Positions 22,831 through 35,734 of a DNA stretch of 64,000 bases are shown here, piece by piece. The notes below the pieces were generated by a model, which saw only the letters and a program-made list of their open reading frames with translations, did no database searches and had not been told where the DNA came from. The stretch's first letter is position 1. Every line of letters begins with the position of its first letter. The translations under genes were made by a program, and so were the position numbers. Source of the stretch: Symsagittifera roscoffensis (Eukaryota; Xenacoelomorpha; Acoela; Convolutidae); NCBI RefSeq assembly GCF_963678635.1, contig NC_087067.1, forward strand, positions 22,575,547 to 22,639,546, in the 5' to 3' direction.

Positions 22831-23247
22831 TGAATTGAGTAAATTTTCAACGAAGTACACTGATAGCTAGTTATACATTTTCAAAAAAATGTGGACTAGA
22901 GGCTCAAACGTGCTCGTTTGTTTTCAATTTTTAACTGCTATGATTACAGATACCAGTCCAAAACAAGAGTTTTGTTGCTTCATAACACTTTTTTCTGAAC
23001 ATCTAAACAATTTCTGTCCAGGTGTACAATCTCGCTCATTAATAGACCAAATGTGAACTATCCCACCGAAAATTAAATTGCATATCCAAGCCGTGAGGCC
23101 TGCATTTACTATGCTCATATATGATTGGTTGAAAAACATTACTTTCAACAAAGTGAAAATTATCTCTCCCAAGTTGACTTAGTGAGGAGATTGTTCACTT
23201 GGTCCATATTTTCAAATGATTTGAAATTGCACATAATTTCATTTTAG

Positions 23248-23458
23248 ACATATACGACTCGGGTCAGAAAATGGAAGTCAACGGCCAAGAAATAAGTTTC
23301 AACAAGTTCCGTGATATGAATCTTGCTGCTGGAGTGACAATCATCATTGGGGGCATTTTTGGTCTGGCGTGTGCCGTGATGTGCCTGCTGCAAATGCTGT
23401 ATGGACCCCAAAAGCTGTGTAGCTAAGGCCTTGTCTATTGTTTTGGCAGTGCTTGCAT
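23248..23458 (+). pseudogene. Second copy of gene 1 exon 2, frameshifted
   Basis: Acceptor ATTTTAG and donor GTGAGT are both kept, and the sequence matches exon 2 closely. However, the copy is 211 bases long, not 216: five bases are missing after CTGCAAATG in the segment for the turn after membrane segment 2. The frame then runs into a stop (CTGTGTAGCTAA). Two further base changes alter Thr to Lys and Leu to Val. Inclusion in the mRNA would truncate the protein after the second membrane segment. As a host exon this is a duplicate that has lost its coding frame; splicing sites remain, so a poison-exon role cannot be excluded. Confidence 0.85.
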
Positions 23459-24836
23459 GTGAGTGCAAAAGGGAACATCGAAAATATTATCTCTACATTT
23501 TTTCTTCATTTTCTTTACTTCCTTTTTATATTATTCACTAACTCAAGAGGTAGAAAAACCTAAGCACGGTAAAGATATGGTTTTGTAAGCTCGGGAAATG
23601 CCATGTGTGAAAAAAATTGCATTAAAAAGAGGGTCATATTTAAGGGGAGTCTCGACCCCTTGATCACCCCAAGGGTCCTATTTAAGGGGAGTCTCGACCC
23701 CTTGATCACCCCAAGGGTCCTCCCTTTGGCACTAATTAAAACATTTTGGCTGACCGATTCCATTCGGTGCAATGTTTGGCTTCCACCCCCCCCCCCCCCC
23801 CCCCCTCACATAAGCGTCAATTTTATGGTGTAACGAGGGGTTTTACAAAGTTAATTATGAAGATCAAAAAAGTTTGTCATGGCCTAATTAGTTCGCATGC
23901 CAATTTTTGTAACATTCAGGTCAAGTGAACAAAACTTCACTAATAAAGTTTTGCAGGTGGGGGGGGGGGGGGAAGAAAAAGAGCCCAATGTTTACTCAAC
24001 GACAAAAAACAACACAGTTTTTGCATCAAGTTTTTGTCAAAAATGGCCTAAAAAGATATTTTTTGGCCTGTTTTTTCTGCTGACAAAAAAAATTGAAGAA
24101 GTATGCAAAACAAAAAATGACGTTTATGTGCTTAATACGCACTGAAAAATGTTCAAAGAAAAGCACTAAAAAATTTAAAATTTTGGTCATGCAGCCTAAG
24201 TTATGCACAAAAAATTATTCAAACTTTGCAAAGGCTGATTTTACAAATTTTACAAATTTTTTGTATGAGCAAATCACGAAGCTCTCACGCTTTTTTCTAA
24301 GAACGCTTCTCAGCTATGGATATTTCTTTTGTGCATGAATTTCCTAAACGTATAAATTTAGAGGACATTTTTAAATGTTCAACTTGTTATTCTAAAAATT
24401 GTTAATCTTCCTCAGAAGTGTATGTGAAACGTAAGTTTAGCAATTCCGTGCCAAAAATTTTTCTTCTATCATTCGCTTGTATATCGCAATTCAAACTCAA
24501 GTGAAAAACTATTAAAAAAACCAGGCTGGTTTTAAAAATTTCTTTAGAATTTGTATCATTGATAGTATTGAAAGCGCTCGCGGACTAAATCCGCCAGGAC
24601 AAACCTCACCGGATATAACACCACAGCACTAAATCCCCCATAAGTTCAAACCCCCTAGGGCAAAACTCTCCATAGCACCAAATGTCCCTGAGACAAGTTC
24701 CGCCTGTGTTTGCTTTATTATCCCCCACGAAAACTAAGCATTCGAAAAACAAATTACACTTGATCACCATAAATAGAGGATTTAAGTATCAGCATAAACA
24801 GAACTAAATCATAAATAGAACTAATTTAAAAGACAA

Positions 24837-25366
24837 ACAAGACTGCTCGTATCAGGGCAAAACCCTGAATGTTCCGACTGCCTTTTATGGTATATGAAGC
24901 AGTAATAACTTGAAAAAACTTAATGTAAAAAATAAATAAATTGAATTTTTTTTTTAATTTGAGATTTTTTTGTGAAAATTAACCCCCCACACGCCATATA
25001 AAGTACAAAATGATAAATTTCGCTTCTAGTAACGAATCAATTATGGCAAATAAGCTTCCTTCAACCAATTTGGAACGATTTCTAAGACGGATTAAATCTA
25101 CGCTTACTCTTTAATAGCGCGAAATATATCGCGCGTTAATTGTCCCAAATTGGCCAAATTGCCAATCTTTAAACCCCCATAACCTTATGAAAAACGATCA
25201 CAGGTGAAATATCTTTTCAAATTTGAGCTCAGGATGACAATACGTTTTGAATGATATCAAAAAAATTCCGTCAAAAATGGCTAGTTAAAAAGTCGAAATT
25301 TGTCTGAAGAAAAAAAACCCACCCCGAGCACAAATATTCCGTTACTTTCGTATCGAAAGTCGGAAC
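24837..25366 (+). repeat. Family A element, copy with both ends
   Basis: It runs from the hairpin module (GACTGCTCGTATCAGGGC...) to TTTCGTATCGAAAGTCGGAAC. The short inverted ends GTTCCGACT/AGTCGGAAC are clear here. The right 150 bases lie beyond the segmental duplication. Confidence 0.75.
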
Positions 25367-25412
25367 AATAACAGCGATGGCTTTTGAATGTTCAATCAAC
25401 AAGTTAAAATTT

Positions 25413-25783
25413 TCAAGAAGCGTATGGACAAGTTGAAGAGTTGAAATTTTTCAAGAAGCGTATGGACAAGTTGAAGTCTTTCTCCTTTCGATATTGAACA
25501 GCATAACTGAATTCAAGGACCGTTCTATAAATATCCTGAGAAAAAAGAAAGAACCATCCCTTTAATTTGGCTTCTGGGAAGTGGTCCTCAACAGAGTTTA
25601 ACGATGCAATTTCGAAATCCATCATTATTAAATCTGGTGCTTTTACGTATGATTTCAGATAAGACCACAGTGCATTGTATGTGATCTGTCGCTTGTCCGG
25701 AAGAAGTGCGTATATGCAGGGGAAAGTTTTCCGAGCAAATTTCAAACGGTTTGATCCAATGAAGCCAAACCAGATAATTGTTT
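25413..25783 (-). pseudogene. MULE-type DNA transposase fragment
   Basis: The minus strand reads GFIGSNRL, then PCIYALLPDKRQITYNALW, and further on LIMMDFEIASLNSVEDHFPE and KLKGWFFLFSQDIYRTV. In Mutator-like transposases the same order occurs: a P-L-Y-ALLP-K-T-Y block, then DFE-A (one of the catalytic acidic residues), a helix with FP-A, and G-C-FH-Q. Only the central part of the catalytic domain is present, about 120 residues of a protein that is usually several hundred. The C and H expected in GCxFH are replaced (GWFF), so it is a dead fragment. No termini are seen nearby. Confidence 0.75.
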
Positions 25784-26634
25784 TCCTTTAGGTTGTTAAA
25801 TTTTTGTGTCTGTTTTTTTTGCTATTATTACTCACTAAGCTTTGCTTCATAAAGAAACTGAGACACTGCTGACAACTCTCAAGTTTTAGCTGAGTCAAGT
25901 GTAAAAGCTATATCGATTGCATTTTTCTCTTTTTGAGAATTCGGAACATGCACATTTGGGATTGACACGGATTCTTTCAGATTATTTTCCAGTTTTTCTC
26001 GGATAGTTATAACAAAATGAATCAGTAAAAGCGTGGAAATTCATTGCACAAAATCAATGATGCATGGATTGAAAAAATTGTCCATTGAATTACAATTATC
26101 GATCTTTGATTGATGCTTTATTGATTTTTAGTTTAATTGCGATTCATAGGTAAATCACTATGGAAAAAGTAAGGAAGACTGTTATTGATTTGTTCGCGAC
26201 TTTGAGTAAATAAATTATTTGCAAAAAAACTCCGCCAGTTTGATTTATTAAGCAACAAGAAGTTGTTCATCACAAAGCTTAAGTTTGAGATCCAATTAAA
26301 TTTTCCAGATCTTAGGGAACCCGCTGTAAAACAGAGTAAAGTGTGGCTTGTCTGAATCAAATTATATATATTAAATTGGCTCTAAGTTAGAAATTTTCAG
26401 CCAATCAGAATCGAGCATTTTACATGATGCAGCGCTTAGCATATTTAATGCGAGTTAAAGGCTGCGGTGGAAGATCTTAACTTGGTCTATCTGGAAGGGG
26501 GAGAAGGATGTTAACTTGATCCGAAATACGGTCAAAAAATAGAGGGTCTGTTCCATTATCCGGCCTAAAAATGTGAAATCGCACGTCAAAACAAATGTGA
26601 AAGAACATAAAAGGCACTAGGAACACTCAGATTT
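25784..26634. other. Intron sequence without a clear feature
   Basis: A minus-strand open stretch at 26133-26360 (75 codons) has no recognisable motif. CCAATCAGAATCGAG at 26401-26415 is one of several copies of this word in the window (see findings). Confidence 0.4.
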
Positions 26635-27121
26635 TTGCCCTGATACGAGCAGTCTTGTTTTTTAAGGTCTATGGAGCTGTAAGCTGTAATAACTGGAAAA
26701 AAATGAATGTAATAAAGTTGAGCAAATGTTTTTTTTCAGTTTGACACTTTTTTATTAAAAACATCCCTGCACATGCCATATAAAAAACAGAGTGATACAT
26801 TTTGCTCCTAGTACAAAATCAATATGGTAAAAACGCTTTCTTAAACCAATTTGGAATGGTTTCTAAGACGGATTAAATCTCCGCTTACGCATTAATAGCG
26901 CGAAAAGCATCGCGCGTTAATTGTCCCTAACTCGCCAAAATGGCAATTTGTAAACACTCATAATTTTTCGAAAAATGATCACACTTGAAGTATTTTTTCA
27001 GATTAAGCTTATGACAACAATGTTTTTTGAATGATAAAAAAATCCGTCAAAACGGCTAGTTAAAAAGTCGAAACGTGCCCCGAGCACAAATTTTCCGTAC
27101 TTTCGTTACGAAAGTTGGAAC
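26635..27121 (+). repeat. Family A element, copy with inverted hairpin module
   Basis: The body (GGTCTATGGAG ... CGCGCGTTAATTG ... TTACGAAAGTTGGAAC) matches family A and is more diverged than the others. The module at its left edge, TTGCCCTGATACGAGCAGTC, is the reverse complement of the one in the other copies. Confidence 0.65.
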
Positions 27122-27444
27122 AAAAATTATCTACAGTTATCAGCTTTTAGTAGGAGTTTTGCGCTTTATGCTGAGGGCCAAAATTTCTATCAAACTTGGT
27201 CATTAGATAAAAGAGCAAGGTTTTCGGTCATTTTTGTATGTTTCGTCAAAATGAGCATAGGAAACCCTCATAGGCGAAAGAGCGAATTGGCGAGTATAAA
27301 GATCAGCCAATCAGATATCAGTATTCTTACATTCTGAAAGAAGCCGTTGAAATCTCAGAGAAAATAGTTTTTCCTTAAATTTAATTTTAGCAGAACACGA
27401 CAATGCCAAATTTATGCATAAGTTTCAAATTGTCACTGAATGCT

Positions 27445-30400
27445 TGGAACCAGTTCAAAACAAGTATTTACTTTATCCTATTGTTTTCTTGACAAACTAT
27501 CTCGGTAAACTACTTAAGACAAACCAAGCATGGTCCATAACTAAAACTTACAATAATTTGTAAGGCTGAAACTATTAATAGTTTCAGCCAGAACCGAATG
27601 AATTTAACTTAGCAAACAGGTGCTCTACCTCGGAACAGTTCTTGATATCTAGCATCCCAAAAATCAGTATACATGAGACCTACTGAGACTAGGAGATATA
27701 AGAGTAAGATTAGTATCCGTATTGGAATAAGAAGTTATCGGTATTAAGCACGAATCTCAGACGGTGTGCCATATCTGAAATTACTATATGAGTGAGCCAC
27801 CCCGGACTTAAGTTCATCTAGTGCGACCAAGAGTCTCAAACGGACCTCTACAAACTTATTTGGATTTATCAAATACAAAATAGAAATAGGATCAAAAACA
27901 ACCCAAAGCTTTTACGTCAAGAAACTGAGCTCTTACGTCAAAAACTAAAAAGCAGACTACAACGAGTATTTCTCTACAAACTTATCAATGCAGTACATTT
28001 TCATTCACTAATATGGAATAAAATACTCGGAGCAGTAAGATTCATTTCCAAGATCTATATCCCTCAATGATGTACAATTAAATTTAAATAATACCAAATC
28101 CAATTGAAAACTACTCATAGGTTCTAAAAAATCTGCAGTAACTTTAGATTTTTTTTTTAACTTTGATTGTTTAAAAAATACAAAAATTAGTTCGTAAATT
28201 AATTCAAAATAGTTTAATCAAAATTTTTTTTAAAAAATTCTTTGCTTCTCAAGGACTTCTGGCATTTTTAATTTTGCTTTTCTGTTTCTTCATCAAAACA
28301 CATAGCACATAATCACTCAAAAAAATTAAATCCTTTAAACTTCAATCTCTAATTTTTTCTTTAGTTTATTCAAAAAATGTTTTCATGGAGTATCCTTGTT
28401 TAATTCAAAATAAATATTTATTTGAACCAGATCATCAAGACTGTTCTTGGGTCTGTAAAGTTTTAATTTATTTTTTATTCTAAATATTTTTACTTTTTGA
28501 TCATTAAGATTTTTTTTGGCTCATTTAGAACAGTTTTGTCCCCCTCTCCCCTTTATACTAGTCTATAAAGACCTTAAACGTCGATTGACTCACCAGCCCT
28601 ACAAACGATCATGGACGAGTTGAAGTTTTTCAAATAAATAACCATTTTAGTTACTCCACGAAAAAAGTAAGCCAGCTGACAATCGAAGAATTTTTTTTTT
28701 TCAGAATCAGAATCCAGAACCGCACAATCTATAAAAGGTAAGCGTAGAATAAAAAACTCAAATCTTCGCCAACCAATAAGACCTTACAATAGAAATCAAT
28801 CAATACTAAATTTTGAAAGTCACACATGAACTGTAACCCATCCCGCACGAAAAACAATTAAATACGATGATCATTCTGACGATGACTCAACCCTTCCAAA
28901 AAGCGATCCCAATAGAGGACAAGTACATTTTTGCCATAATTTAATAGTGTAAAATTTTTCAAACACAAATTAACCCAGGTAAACAAGAGTTTCCTGAAGT
29001 AAAAATTAAAATACAATTACTTAATCACTACGTACCAGGCGTAAGTAATAGCACTTCACATTACGGCATATTTACTATTAAAATGCTACCACCACAATCG
29101 TCAAAACAACCACCACACCGAATACAAACATATGATATAGAGTTTGATTTCTCAAAAATTTTTACAGAAAACCTCAAAAATATTCAACATCAAAACTCAC
29201 AAAGAGCTAGTCAATCTTCACAATTGATGTCTTTTCCATCATTTGTAGCTTCGTTTTTATATTAGAAACGAACGAAACATTTTTTGCATCGCCACCACAA
29301 ACATCTCGGCACGCAATAGTAAGACGCCAAATAAAATTTTACTCACAATTTCTAGACTCAAGTGACGAATGGTGAAAATCACAAATAATTGAACTTGATC
29401 TAGAAAGAGTTCTAGCATGTTTCATTATAGATTATTTTCAACGCAATCTAGATCTAATTTCATAAGCAAGAAAAATTTTTAGACCACAAACAAACTACAA
29501 AACACTTTTGGCAGACAAAACAAGTTACGTTTGGGGCCCTGAATGGTCTCTTGTTATTTTTTTTCGACATCAAAAACAATATCTCAAGCGCAGCAATTGC
29601 AGCCATATCAGTACACAGAGACTATTTAAGAGTAACTCCACTCACAACTGATACCACAACTTTATTTTTTAGCGCAGTGCTTAATGAACGGACAACGAAC
29701 AAAAGTTCAACTACAACCTTTATAAACACACAAGGAAGCCTTAAGGGTACAAGAAACACAAAACAACAAGATATTCAAACTCCATCATATTTTCTTGAAA
29801 AAAAACACTCCCTATAACGACATAACAAAGTATCTCTAATTTTGATCCATCAATTACAACACTAGACATTGAAAACACTACTTATTTTCGAACAAAAACT
29901 TTATCATCAACAGTCAAGCCATCAGTCGTTCCACGATGTTCACATATGAACTACCACACAAGTGACCAATAAGTAAAATTGACCAGCTAACAAACAAAGA
30001 CACCCAAATGAAAATGACTTTGCAGACCATTAAAATGATTTGTTCGCTTTTAATAACATTAGTAATCCAGAAGCATGACCACTCTATACAAAACAAAATC
30101 AATCTCAAGAACATAAATATACGCAACAAGTAACCAAAGCAAGATCTTAATTTCTAAATTTTAATGATAGAAGAAAAAGTCAGACAGATCGCACTAAAAT
30201 TTACTCAATTTTTCAACGAAATAAAAATTACCCAACTAACAAGCAATTCATAAGGAGCGAACCACAGTAGTCTGATGATGAAGATCATTCTCATCAAACC
30301 CAACAACAGTATACTAACAAACAACAAGGTAATCACTGGATTGCTATAGATCAACCAGATGAAACTTTTTAACCAGAAATTTTTGAACCTTAGATGAACT

Positions 30401-33400
30401 TGCAACAACAAAGACAAACACAACAACAATCTCAGGAAAACCACTACCAACTAGCTAAAGTAACAACAGATCATTCTAATAATTTTCTCGGAAGATCACC
30501 AGAAAGAAGAAATTCACAAAACTATTCACAGAACCGATATAGTAGATCAATTAGTCAAAATAATCAGTACAAAAACAATTACTTCAGATCAATTTCCAGT
30601 AGAAATAACTACTCAAACTTTAACAGGAATCGCATCAAAGTTCAAGAAGTTTTTTTCAGTCACTATATCGAAACAATTCAAAATATTCAAATAGACAAAA
30701 TAAAAACTTTAGAAGTAGTACACCAAAACATCGACGACAAATCAATCAGGTAAAATCTACAAATGAAACAGCTTCATACACACTAGGTATTGATAATAAG
30801 GTAACTTCAGAAATTCAACTAAAAAAATTACACTATGAAAGCACAGATTAAGAAAATGAAACCGAAATTAGATTACTTTTCAAAATTCTCACGATAGAAC
30901 ATGAATACCAAATACCAATAAAATCAATTTTTTATCAAAATGACAAACATCAACTCAAATCTTCAAGAGCATAAAAAAACAATCAAGATAACACGCAATA
31001 TACTTTCGACCACCGAACAAATGACGAATAATAGTAAGCTACAACGTTGCCCTATAATCATACAGCACTTCAACGACCCACTATCTACGCTACATAAAAA
31101 CAAGTTATTGAACAACCGCAAACCTTAAATTTTCGATCTCAAAATAATCAATTTTTTAGTCCACGATGAGTCGTCAAGTTGGATCCCTGAACCGATCCCT
31201 TTCCTATCCCTTTAATTTCCAACGCCTCAATTCTCTCAATAAAATTTCGAACCTCACCTCTTCTTCCAGCGCAGATTTTTTTCTGATTCACCACGGATGG
31301 ACTCTGATGACTCAAGTCAAACTGTTTTTAATACAATCTCTAATTTTATTAACTCAGAAGTCGAAGCATGCAATGAACTTCTAGTATCCGAGCCCAGTCT
31401 CACTTTTCTTTTCAACTACCTGTTCCACCCATAACTCCCCCCACCCTTTTTCAAGACTCTGCCTCCACCTCCTCACCTATTTACGCTACCCCTAACTTTT
31501 CTCTTGTTCTAAATGAATCATCCGATTTATCGATCCCCATAACAGATGATCAGCTACAGCATGATTCAGACGTTTTTATTACTCACCAGCGACAAATTCA
31601 TAACACCACTAACTCATTAAATATTCATCAACTAACCCACTCTGCCTCAACCACTGAATCCTTTATGCCATCTGTCCAGATTGCCCACACACGCACAATT
31701 TTTATGAAACGTAAACACCCAAATACTACACCACAAAAGCTCATTAACCACCCATCACCGTCCAAACTTCTTTACCATCGCCCACGTCATACCAAAAAAG
31801 CAGCATTTTTAGAAGAAAACTTTTCCAATACACCTAATACAATGGAGAAAACTCAGCCCAACAAGCACTTTATGTTATTATGTTGATGAACATTCCCTAC
31901 TAGCAACTCTTTCAAGAATATCATATTGTTAGTTCACAAACCCAGTAAAAGAAACCCTAAGACAGAATACAGCCGACGATGAGCTTTGAGACTCACTTAT
32001 TCACCAATTGACTAATGCAGTTCAACTAAAACAAACTTAGGCTTAAATCAAACACTTAACCGATTCATTGCACAAAGGGCTAATCTATAATGTATTGATC
32101 ACAATGATCATAATGTTGTCCGACATAAGCAACACTCGCCATATGGCACTGACAATAACGTAAACGCACAACTAACCGTGAAGTTTTTCATCAAATCAGG
32201 ACACATTTTTCGCCTCGTGCTACTAATGAAAAAATAGACCATATCATCGACCATACACTCATGAAAACAAAAGCTTGCGATCCGTTTTTCAGTAAATTGG
32301 AACTTTTTGCACTAACATTTAAGTTTTTAACCCCGAGGGAATGAGATAATAATTATTCTCATGAAGTTATGTTGAAAACTTAACAATCACAAACAAAACT
32401 CTTATTATAAAATTATCTGCCGACACTATCTTCACAGTTCACCATCCTGCAACCTCCTCATCAATTCATCTTTATTAACTATATATATACATCACCTTAC
32501 TTCCTAAGTTTCAGATTAGTTTTTAAGAACCTGTATTTACCTCCGTGTTTACGAACCTATAAAACAAATGTACAACTTATGCCTCCTGACTAATAACTTC
32601 CCGCTTGAAGACTCCGGCCCCATCATTATCCCGCATGCGAACATACAACCCGTCGAAATTGGCCTCTTAGAAAGTTTTCATAATTCTAAATTAAACCATT
32701 AACTAAACAACTTCATACAAAATTCCCACCACGAACTTTCAGCAGCCATCAAAGAACTTGATCTCATCCATGCGTTTCAAATTCTTTGGCCACTCCTTCG
32801 CACTTAAAACGTAATCAGCATGCTTGCCAAGCTTTTAATAGCCTCCGACACTCTAAAAAACTAACTTCCCTCATAGATTTTTTTCAACCAAAACCCTTCT
32901 CAAACATGACTTTTCAGAAAAACAAATAAATAAAATACCCACTATTTTTACACGTGTGTTTCGTCTTTTTATTTAGTTTTTACCAGTCATCCATCTAAAC
33001 GAATGAAAAAAATAAAAATAAAATTCAACTTCTATTTCAACTTTCATTCTAAAAATCTGAATATGTGTCGTAAATCATATCAGTGAAATAAATTCAATTC
33101 AACATCATTAAATTATTAAAATTTCTGTAAATTCAAAATACGAATCATAAAATAATTATGGAAAATAAATATAGGTTACTAACTTCTTTATAGTGGTTCT
33201 CTTCAAGAAAGGTGGATTTATTCAGTTCACTCGCCCAACTTTTACTCGGCAAGTAATTCAGCAAGGTAGAATTAATTAATATATAAAATTCTAGTTTTAC
33301 AATTTATCCTATTACATCTTTAACTTGCTTTCACGCATTTCAAACTTTCCTTTATCCCGGTTGAAAGCAATTATATAAAACCTTAAGCCAACCAACGCAC

Positions 33401-35020
33401 CTTATTAATGACACAAAACCAACAGCTTGTATGAAAAATCTCGTGGTACCCAAACTAGATTAAACTCAGATTAAAACTGTATACAATATTCATTCGAAAA
33501 TTGATTTAAAGATTTATTAAAAACATTTGAAACACAATAACTGCAAAAGAACTACACAAACCACAACGATTTGTTTTTGAATAAAGGAAACAACCAAAGA
33601 ACAAGAGAAAAACATCTTGTAAAAAAAGGGTTGAACACGAAAAGGGTCTCTGCTAAAAGAGACGGTAAAGTTATACTCACACAACTGGACTAACCCACCA
33701 GTAAATGACGTCCTGAGCATAACTCTATAGTCGGTCTCATCCACCGCGGTGAATCACGCGTACGACACACTCCTTAGTTTTGACGAGAGTAGCTCTAGGG
33801 TGAGCGACTCTTTAAAATAACCGAAACTAAGGAAAACGCTTTTGAGTAGACGATTAATAACAATCACAACTAAAACTGATCTCACTAACAAGATGCAGAT
33901 ATAAAAATATAATGCTAGAAAACTTTCTAGAGCAAAAGAAGATTAAACTAGATGACATTCCGACTCTGGACTGGCAAATCTGGCGTTTTATTGCCGTAGT
34001 CATAACCTTTCCAGGACTTAACGTAAGGAACCAACATCGCAGCAAAGGTACCCACTGAACAAGAACAATGGCCAACTCGATGTTGAACTAAATACGAATC
34101 CTAGTGACTTAACGCTTCAGACAGAGTTGTCGATGAATAGTTGACAATGCACGTAGTCTTGCTCTACTTTACAAAATCGACACGTCATTGTATAATTCTG
34201 CAAAGCTGACACGATCATTCAACCCAGCCTTGATACACGAAACGCATTTCTGAGAAATGAGCATTTTTACTCCTTCTTTTTCTATGAAGACAACTACTCC
34301 ACAACACAAGCAACTTGTTCTTCCTCTTCCTTCACGCAACCACTGGTTTAAAAGAGTCTGCTCCAAAGAATCAAAAAACTTCTCCATCTATCCTTTACAA
34401 CAACGAACTGAAAATTTAATATCTCCTTTAACCCCGGATGGGTGGAACCAGTTCCAAACCAATTTTTATTCTGTCCTATTATTTTCTTAGTAAACTATTT
34501 CTGGAAAATACTTAGAATTAACCACGCATGATCCATAACTAACGCTTAAAATAACTTGTAATGCTGAAATTATTGTTAGGTTCAGCCAGAAAAGAATAAA
34601 TTTAACATGGCAAAAAGTTTCTCTTTCTCGGAAAAGTTCTTGATATCTAGCTTCGCAATTACCAGTATACAATAGATTTATTCGTTACGAAGCCAAACTT
34701 GGCATTTTGTGAATTGTATGCAGGTCCCGCAACCAGAACGCTTTCTTTGTTCTTTCATTTTCTTTAATCGTTCCGACAAACCTTTAACATGCTTAAGACT
34801 TGTTTTTGGAATCCCGGAACATACGGTAACAAAACTTTGCGCCTCTCCAGTGCACAGTTGGGACTCGTAATGTTGAGACTAGGAGATATAAGAGTAAGAT
34901 TAAGATTGGTATGAGACTAAGAAATTATCCGGCCGAAAACAATCGGGCCGAAAACAAGATAGCGTGTCGAACAGACGGTGTACCTTATCTATAACTACTC
35001 TATGAGTGAGCCACCCCGGA
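27445..35020 (+). mobile_element. Old LTR retrotransposon, broken
   Basis: Two direct repeats flank the element, at about 27445-27807 and 34441-35020. They share GGAACCAGTTC, GTTCTTGATATCTAGC, GAGACTAGGAGATATAAGAG and GTGAGCCACCCCGGA in the same order. They differ at roughly a fifth of positions by eye, so the insertion is old. The interior is A-rich on the + strand. Around 29.0-30.8 kb it looks gag-like: an acidic and Trp-containing segment, followed by a segment rich in Gln, Asn, Arg and Ser (30394-30753) like a nucleocapsid region. No polymerase motif is recognisable, and the family is not assignable. It is heavily broken, probably with more than twenty interruptions. The exact outer ends are uncertain. 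Confidence 0.55.
34683..34872. mobile_element. TIR element (ATTACGAGGCC family) inserted in the 3' LTR
   Basis: CGTTACGAAGCCAAAC at the left and, inverted, CATTACGAGTCCCAAC at the right. The 5' repeat of the LTR element runs straight from CAGTATACA to GAGACTAGGAG, so this 190-bp piece is a later insertion. Confidence 0.65.
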
Positions 35021-35483
35021 TTCAAACTCTTGCTGCGAATTGTATTGTTCAAGGGTTTCTGGATAAAAGGAGCAAAAAGTAATGCAAATAATTTCGTTCA
35101 GTTTAACGGCAATTGATTATTTTTCGGTAATTTTTTGTTTTCGTTCCTTCAGCCATGAGAACAGTCCTAAAAACGAGCTTCGGTATAATAATGATTTCCA
35201 GCGGCTGGTTTAATCTTCAACCAATCAGAATTGAACATATTAATCTCATTTATTTCCGATTTCAAAGTTTTCAGTCAAAATTGTCTATTTTGGGCCGTAT
35301 AACGGAACAGACCCATTGTAGACATGTCATATAGTAGAAGTGTCACAAACAATCAGAACTAAGATAAAAAACAAACGTACGAAGTGTTTTCTTGCCTCGA
35401 TTCTGATTGGCTAACGACTTGTCTTATTAGCTAGTTATAATCAAATACTTTATGACCAGTCTAGCTTTTGCTTATTTTTTCAG

Positions 35484-35734
35484 TCTTCTACATTTTCCTG
35501 GGTGTTGTGCCCATGTGCGTGCTCTATGTTCCTGTTATGCAAATAGTGACAAAAGAAACTATAGATGAAAGTGATTTGACATCGAATAGCATAGTAATTA
35601 TCGTTGGCAATTGTGGAACGGGAGAAGCAAGAAAAGCATACGGAAATTGGACTTTTGCGTTCGCGTGGTTGGCACTATTGTCGGCTATGACCCTTTGCAT
35701 TCTGATGTGCTGTTTAGCATGCTGTTGCACTTAG
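35484..35734 (+). CDS. Gene 1, exon 3: third and fourth membrane segments, Cys-rich tail
   Basis: The exon follows a TTTTTTCAG acceptor in phase 1 and encodes residues 194-276, ending at TAG. It finishes membrane segment 3 (to about 208) and adds a second extracellular loop (209-248) with an acidic KETIDESD stretch and a single Cys237. An NWT glycosylation sequon at 248-250 lies at the membrane edge. Segment 4 (251-270) and a tail with five cysteines (CCLACCC) complete the protein. Such juxtamembrane cysteines are often palmitoylated; that is inference. The paralogue ends the same way (CLACFCC plus three residues). Downstream is AT-rich 3' UTR or intergenic sequence with no clear AATAAA close by. 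Confidence 0.87.

Larger units (their letters stand above)
16703..25213 (+). repeat. Tandem segmental duplication, copy B
   Basis: This is the second copy of the 8.53-kb segment, collinear with copy A. It includes the MITE (about 17022-17367), a three-unit array (18041-22830), the frameshifted exon 2, the 43-bp repeats, the poly-C and poly-G runs and a full family A element. Substitutions are sparse, but the array order differs from copy A. Confidence 0.85.
14933..35483. other. Gene 1 intron 2 (20.5 kb)
   Basis: Donor GTGAGT and acceptor TATTTTTTCAG define the intron, and phase 1 matches on both sides (T|TC gives Phe194). It contains the end of duplication copy A, all of copy B with the second exon 2, a MULE relic, a family A element and an LTR retrotransposon fossil. 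If copy B of the exon were used, the intron would be split in two. Confidence 0.75.

Noticed and set aside
13710-22850. Recurring minus-strand frames of 70-90 codons such as the LIENKKYFQVILML type
   Set aside because: They occur at the same place in each array unit with different starts and ends; no motif and no expression signal are visible.
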